Part shown: positions 31,668-35,471 of the stretch, piece after piece
Numbering within the stretch: the first letter of the stretch is position 1
How the letters are laid out: every line of letters starts with the position of its first letter
Source: Rhodospirillaceae bacterium
GTDB taxonomy: Bacteria > Pseudomonadota > Alphaproteobacteria > Bin65
NCBI GenBank assembly: GCA_011523655.1
Contig: WTGH01000032.1
Span: 1 to 35,471 of the forward strand
Direction: 5' to 3'
DNA length: 35,471 nucleotides
Program-made: the position numbers and the translations under genes
The notes under the pieces: generated by a model
Database searches by the model: none
Told to the model about the DNA's origin: nothing
Seen by the model: the letters and a program-made list of their open reading frames with translations, nothing else

Positions 31668-33407
31668 TCAAAATTCGCCGGCGGGACTCGCACTGTCTGC
31701 AACGGTGGCGATGGCGTCGAGCTTTTCACCGATCTCGGGATCGATCTCGTCCTCCGGGACATGGTCGGCAAGTTCGTAAAAGTTCTTCTTGCCCATCAGA
31801 TTGGGAATTTCGATCTTCTCGAAATATGCCCTGAAAAGGGGCGTCAGGAACTCGTCGCTCACTTTTGCCTCGCTGCTCCACGGCGAGCCTTTGCCCAGCG
31901 TTTCCATCGCCTTGCCAACCTCGGCTATGGCTTCGCGCATTGCAGTCAAACGCCGGTCGGTTTCCGGCCCCGAAAACAGGGGCATCGGCTGCGCCGCCTC
32001 GGCGGATGCTCTTGCGTATTCTTCCAGCGTAGCCTCGGTACAGAGATAGTTTTCGATCTCGCGGCGCTTCCAGACCAGGTGTTCGAGCGCCGGATTATCT
32101 GGCGTCTCGCGGTCCAGACGGTCGAACAGAGCCACGCCCCTGAGATTCGGTAGCGCTTCCCTGAGGCCGTGAAAGTGATGCGCGGCGGCGGTCGGTCGGT
32201 TCCCGACATAGTGCACGAATGGCCGTTCCAACGCGCGGACAGCGTTATCCTTGCGCAGCCTTCTGGCGGAGGCCCGCAATATCGCCAAATCCGTCGAACC
32301 TTCGAGATAAAGCACCCAGCCAGTCTGTTCGGCCTGGTAGTACTGGTCGAACCCGATCTCGGCCAACGCCTTTCGCACCTGACTCTGTCCATCCCCGATC
32401 CGGTGTGGCCTGCCGACAAACGCAATGACCAGGTCCTTGTCGGCAGCCTCGTTCAGAAGCACTTCCGAATGGCTCGCCGCGATGATCTGAGTGCCGCTAT
32501 CCGAGGCAACCCGTGCGATAAGGTCATAAATCTGGCGCTGGCGCAGGATTTCGAGATGGGCGTCGGGTTCGTCGAGCAGGATGATCGCGCCGGGATTGGC
32601 GTACATGTAGGCGAGGATCAGAAGGGTCTGCTGCAGCCCCCGGCCGCTCGACGAGAGGTCGAGCACCGTGCCGCGCTCGCGGTATTCCATGGCGATCTCG
32701 CCACGTTCTTCGATATAGCGGGGCTTGTCGAGCTCCACCCCGAAAAGTCCGCGGATACGGTCGACCAGCGAAGCCCAGAGTTTGGGATTTTTCTCAAGGA
32801 TACGGAAACACAGGTTGCGAAGAACTTCCGACGTCCGGCCTTCGCCGACCCGCACGTTCACGGCCCCCGGATCGAGCCGGGTTTCCGTAGCAGCAAGGCC
32901 AGACATCGGCGGCAGAAATGCGATTTGCGTCGCGCCCGCTTCTTTCGGCACCGGCATTCGCGATGGCGACTTGCCGTCTTCGAGACGGAGCGGCCTGCAA
33001 TAGAACGACTCCTCGTTTGCGTAGTCGAATTCGAGACCGCATTTCCAGGCCGTGTCCCGGCCGACGCCCTCCACGATCAGATCGATCCGCACAGGGTCGG
33101 TGCGTTGGCGGTCGTCGACCTGCCTTATGTTGCGCACATGGAGACCGCGCCACAGGTGTTTGGCGCTCGGATGGGGGATGGCGAACAGGTCCCGGCGGTT
33201 GACCGTCACGCCAGGGCGTTTTTCCGGTGCGCTCTTGCCCGCGCGCTTCTCATTCCACCGCTTCACGCCGATGTCCCACAGGGCCAGGGCCTGCATGGCG
33301 GAGGTCTTGCCGGAATTGTTCGGGCCGATGAACACGACCGGGTTTCCTAACTCGACCTCGACCTCTCCGAAGCGCTTGAAATTGCGGATGATGAGTTTGG
33401 TCAGCAT
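31668..33407 (-). CDS. OLD-family ATP-dependent nuclease (ATPase plus TOPRIM)
   Basis: A 579-aa protein with an N-terminal ABC/SMC-type ATPase and a C-terminal TOPRIM domain. Walker A is GPNNSGKT (28-35), signature LSSSGRGLQQ (251-260), Walker B AIILLDEPDAHLE (274-286) and the switch His in ASHSEVLL. TOPRIM residues are E369 in YLEGSTD, D373, D429/D432 in LFDRLDRE and the conserved KRREIENYL. Class 1 OLD proteins are single-gene nucleases; some restrict phages. No helicase partner (as in Gabija) is adjacent, so a lone class 1 OLD is most likely. Codon use is less GC-rich than in neighbours, consistent with acquisition by transfer. ATG 33407 begins the normal MLTKLIIRNFKRFGEVEV. Confidence 0.88.
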   Translation of the reverse strand: MLTKLIIRNFKRFGEVEVELGNPVVFIGPNNSGKTSAMQALALWDIGVKRWNEKRAGKSAPEKRPGVTVNRRDLFAIPHPSAKHLWRGLHVRNIRQVDDRQRTDPVRIDLIVEGVGRDTAWKCGLEFDYANEESFYCRPLRLEDGKSPSRMPVPKEAGATQIAFLPPMSGLAATETRLDPGAVNVRVGEGRTSEVLRNLCFRILEKNPKLWASLVDRIRGLFGVELDKPRYIEERGEIAMEYRERGTVLDLSSSGRGLQQTLLILAYMYANPGAIILLDEPDAHLEILRQRQIYDLIARVASDSGTQIIAASHSEVLLNEAADKDLVIAFVGRPHRIGDGQSQVRKALAEIGFDQYYQAEQTGWVLYLEGSTDLAILRASARRLRKDNAVRALERPFVHYVGNRPTAAAHHFHGLREALPNLRGVALFDRLDRETPDNPALEHLVWKRREIENYLCTEATLEEYARASAEAAQPMPLFSGPETDRRLTAMREAIAEVGKAMETLGKGSPWSSEAKVSDEFLTPLFRAYFEKIEIPNLMGKKNFYELADHVPEDEIDPEIGEKLDAIATVADSASPAGEF

Positions 33408-33540
33408 TCGGCGTCTTTCTGCGGTCTGCGCAACGGGACGTTACCCGAAACGGCGCACCGGCGCATTCGCTCAATGCAGTCCGTCGAAAAACTTCAAGGT
33501 TCAAGTTTGGTCACTTGACAGCGCAATTGCTTAACCTCAA

Positions 33541-33568
33541 TTGACTAAACGAACGTTTGGTAGATAAT
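33541..33568 (+). promoter_or_regulatory. Promoter of the TetR gene
   Basis: -35 TTGACT (33541-33546), 16-bp spacer, -10 GATAAT (33563-33568); each hexamer matches consensus at five of six positions. The predicted transcription start is about 33573-33575, only a few bases before ATG 33579, so the message would be nearly leaderless. Confidence 0.6.
33544..33561. promoter_or_regulatory. TetR-type operator within the promoter spacer
   Basis: ACTAAACGAACGTTTGGT is an 18-bp dyad with arms AAACG/CGTTT around AA and one mismatched pair further out. It fills the space between the -35 and -10 elements, the classic arrangement for autorepression by a TetR dimer. Confidence 0.65.
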
Positions 33569-33578
33569 GTCCACACCC

Positions 33579-34226
33579 ATGCCCCAACGAAAAACCGACC
33601 GCGATGCCGTGATCGATGCGGCGCTGGAGCTGTTTCGCACCCGGGGCTATCACCACACCTCGGTGGCCGAGATCGCGGCGGCGTGCGGGCTGCTCAAGGG
33701 CAGCGTCTATCACTATTTCGCCGGCAAGCAGGAGATCGCGGCGGCGGCGCTCGACCGGGTGATCGCCGATTCGCGCCAGAAGATCTTCCGCCTGGCGGGC
33801 GATCCGGCCGTGCCGCCGCCGCAGCGGCTGCGCAACCTCGCCGACGCGGTCGAGCGCTATTTCGCCGGGCGCGAGGGCGGCTGCCTGATGGGCTCGCTGG
33901 CGCTCGAAATCGGCGACGCGATCCCCGAATTCCGCGACCGGGTGCAGCGCTATTTCGACGACTGGAAGGCGGCGCTCACCGCCGTGCTCGAAGACCGCTA
34001 CGGCGCCGCCCGCGCCGGCGAGCTGGCCGAGGACGCCATTGCCCGCGCCCAGGGCGCCATCCTGCTCATGGAAGTCACCAAGGATCCGGCGGTGCTGCAG
34101 CGCGCCTGCCGGGATACTGTCGCTCTGCTCGAAGGGGGCGCCCGGCCCGAAAGGGATCATTCACCGGCCGCCGGATCGACCGGCGCCGCAAGGGAACGGC
34201 TGGAGCCATGGAAAGAAGCATCGTAA
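33579..34226 (+). CDS. TetR-family transcriptional regulator
   Basis: A 215-aa TetR/AcrR regulator. The N-terminal HTH spans about residues 5-52 (DRDAVIDAALELFRTRGYHHTSVAEIAAACGLLKGSVYHYF in short pieces: AALELFRTRGYHHTS, then AAACGLLKGSVYHYFAGKQE). The C-terminal ligand domain contains GGCLMGSLALEIGD. An in-frame ATG at 33567 is usually the longest call, but it overlaps the -10 element of the predicted promoter, so ATG 33579 (MPQRKTDRDAV) is preferred. The gene's end overlaps the thiolase start by 19 bp, indicating co-transcription. The regulator likely responds to an acyl-CoA or related compound and controls itself and the thiolase. Confidence 0.88.
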   Translation: MPQRKTDRDAVIDAALELFRTRGYHHTSVAEIAAACGLLKGSVYHYFAGKQEIAAAALDRVIADSRQKIFRLAGDPAVPPPQRLRNLADAVERYFAGREGGCLMGSLALEIGDAIPEFRDRVQRYFDDWKAALTAVLEDRYGAARAGELAEDAIARAQGAILLMEVTKDPAVLQRACRDTVALLEGGARPERDHSPAAGSTGAARERLEPWKEAS

Positions 34227-35353
34227 TCGCGGGCTACAAGCGCTCGCCCTTCCATTTCGCCACCAAGGGCGCGCTCGCCAAAGTCCGGCCCGACGAACTT
34301 GCCGCCACGGTGATCCGGGCGCTGGTCGAGGAGAGCGGCGTCGATCCGGCCGACATCGAGGACGTCATCCTCGGCAACGCGATGCCGGAGGGCGAGCAGG
34401 GCATGAACATGGGCCGCTACGCCGTGTTCCTCGCCGGCCTGCCGGTCACGACCGCGGGCACCACGGTCAACAAATGGTGCGGCTCCTCCATGCAGGCGAT
34501 CCACAACGCCGCCGGGATGCTGAGCGCCGGCGCCGGCGAGGCCTATGTCGCCGCCGGGGTCGAGAGCATGACAAGGGTGCCGATGGGCGGCTTCAACCCG
34601 GCGCCCAACCCCGGCCTGCTGGCGCGCTGGCCGGAGACCTACCATTCCATGGGCCAGACCGCCGAGACCGTGGCCGAGCGCTACCAGGTGACCCGCGCGC
34701 GGCAGCAGGAGTTCGCCGTCGCCTCGCACCGCAAGGCGGCGCAGGCGCGGGCCGACGGCCGCTTCGCCGACGAGATCGTGCCGGTCGAGACGCCGGACGG
34801 CGGCGCGGTGGGCGAGGACGGCGGAATCCGGCCGGACACCTCGGTCGAGGCGCTGGACGGGCTCAAGCCGGCCTTCCTGAAGGACGGCACGGTGACGGCC
34901 GGCACCTCCTCGCCGCTCACCGACGGCGCCGCGGCGACGCTGATCTGCACCGGGGACTACGCCGACCGGAACGGCCTGTCCAAACTGGCGCGCATCCGGG
35001 CGATCGCCACCACCGGCCTGGAGCCGGAGGTCATGGGCATGGGCCCGGTCGAGGCGACGCGCAAGGCGCTGGACCGGGCGGGACTCGATGCTGCCGATAT
35101 CGACGTGTTCGAACTGAATGAAGCGTTCGCGTCCCAGGCGCTGGCCTGCATCCACGAGCTCGGCCTGGACCCGGACAGGGTGAACAGGGACGGCGGCGCC
35201 ATCGCGATCGGCCATCCGCTGGGCGCGTCCGGCGCGCGGATAACGGGCAAGGCCGCTTCGGTCCTGAAACGCGAGGGCGGCCGGTACGCCGTCGCCGCCA
35301 TGTGCATCGGCGGCGGCCAGGGCATCGCCACGGTGCTGGAAGCGGCCGGGTGA
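34208..35353 (+). CDS. Thiolase (acetyl-CoA acyltransferase family)
   Basis: A 381-aa thiolase that condenses or cleaves acyl-CoA thioesters; roles include fatty-acid beta-oxidation or acetoacetyl-CoA formation. The catalytic set is complete: C91 in TVNKWCGSSMQA, the ELNEAFASQ motif, H336 in IAIGHPLGASGARI and C366 in AMCIGGGQG. It is slightly shorter than the common 390-aa thiolases. ATG 34208, preceded by GGAG, lies inside the end of the TetR gene, so translation is coupled. Longer upstream open frame is antisense-like GC-rich read-through in another frame of tetR. Further fatty-acid genes may follow beyond the window. Confidence 0.92.
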   Translation: MERSIVIAGYKRSPFHFATKGALAKVRPDELAATVIRALVEESGVDPADIEDVILGNAMPEGEQGMNMGRYAVFLAGLPVTTAGTTVNKWCGSSMQAIHNAAGMLSAGAGEAYVAAGVESMTRVPMGGFNPAPNPGLLARWPETYHSMGQTAETVAERYQVTRARQQEFAVASHRKAAQARADGRFADEIVPVETPDGGAVGEDGGIRPDTSVEALDGLKPAFLKDGTVTAGTSSPLTDGAAATLICTGDYADRNGLSKLARIRAIATTGLEPEVMGMGPVEATRKALDRAGLDAADIDVFELNEAFASQALACIHELGLDPDRVNRDGGAIAIGHPLGASGARITGKAASVLKREGGRYAVAAMCIGGGQGIATVLEAAG

Positions 35354-35356
35354 GAC

Positions 35357-35434
35357 GGCCCCTCGATACGGCGCTGACGCGCCTGCTCGGGATGAGGCCC
35401 CTCGATACGGCGCTGACGCGCCTACTCGGGATGA
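35357..35434. repeat. 39-bp tandem repeat downstream of the thiolase gene
   Basis: Two adjacent 39-bp units (35357-35395 and 35396-35434) starting GGCCCCTCGATACGGCGCTG differ at one base. Each unit contains an imperfect dyad (CCTCGATACGGCGC ... GCGCCT.CTCGGGATGA), the appearance of a REP-type palindrome. It begins four bases after the thiolase stop and may help end or stabilise that transcript. Confidence 0.75.
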
Positions 35435-35471
35435 GGGTGTGTAGTGAATTCGCTCCCCTTCACCCTCACCC

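Noticed and set aside
31668..33407. Gabija or PARIS two-gene defence system
   Set aside because: No UvrD-like helicase or second toxin-like gene is adjacent; neighbours are a MetE-like protein and a TetR regulator.

Overview
The window is GC-rich chromosomal DNA from a proteobacterium, most likely an alphaproteobacterium of the Rhodospirillales type. Pointers are strong GC bias at third codon positions, a ccmA-ccmB pair, tripartite TRAP transporters of both the TAXI and DctP classes, a Liv-type ABC transporter with a LivM-LivG fusion, and a short interspersed repeat with nested inverted ends of a kind I associate with alphaproteobacterial genomes. No rRNA, tRNA, CRISPR array, integrase or transposase was recognised.

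Layout. (1) 146-1464: ccmA-ccmB, heme/cytochrome c maturation, on the plus strand. (2) 1502-8767, minus strand: a TAXI-type TRAP transporter (fused permease, an 81-aa membrane protein, the periplasmic binding protein), then a TRZ/ATZ-like amidohydrolase and a stand-alone molybdenum hydroxylase large subunit. (3) 8768-9269: a 0.5-kb divergent control region with a good minus-strand sigma70 promoter and several palindromes. (4) 9270-12358: a complete DctP-DctQ-DctM TRAP transporter on the plus strand, with a 15-bp hairpin after the binding-protein gene. (5) 12739-20960, minus strand: livK, livH, livMG fusion, livF, a cyclase-family metal hydrolase, a CobW/COG0523 GTPase with a His-rich loop, and an amidase. 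A divergent LysR regulator (21439-22362) is separated from livK by an AT-rich island carrying two matching ATC-N9-GAT dyads and a 16-bp palindrome. (6) 22426-25630, minus strand: a cupin, a CmcJ/NvfI-type non-heme iron protein and a sulfatase. (7) 25751-30040, plus strand: dusA-like tRNA-dihydrouridine synthase, a penicillin-acylase-family hydrolase and an alpha/beta hydrolase. (8) 30037-33407: an orphan Phd/YefM antitoxin, a MetE-like zinc protein and a single-gene OLD-type ATPase/TOPRIM nuclease. (9) 33579-35353: a TetR regulator, whose operator lies inside its own promoter, and a thiolase, followed by a 39-bp tandem repeat.

How the genes may work together. Regions 2-6 look like a catabolic segment: three high-affinity importers (TAXI-TRAP, DctP-TRAP, Liv-ABC) sit next to enzymes that hydroxylate (Mo hydroxylase), deaminate or hydrolyse (amidohydrolase, cyclase, amidase) and desulfate. 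The most coherent unit is the LysR-controlled livKH(MG)F-cyclase-GTPase-amidase operon. It could import a cyclic amide or imide, open the ring with the metal-dependent cyclase (metal supplied by the GTPase) and release ammonia with the amidase. The substrates cannot be read from the sequence. No obvious new defence island is present; the only defence candidate is the lone OLD-type gene.
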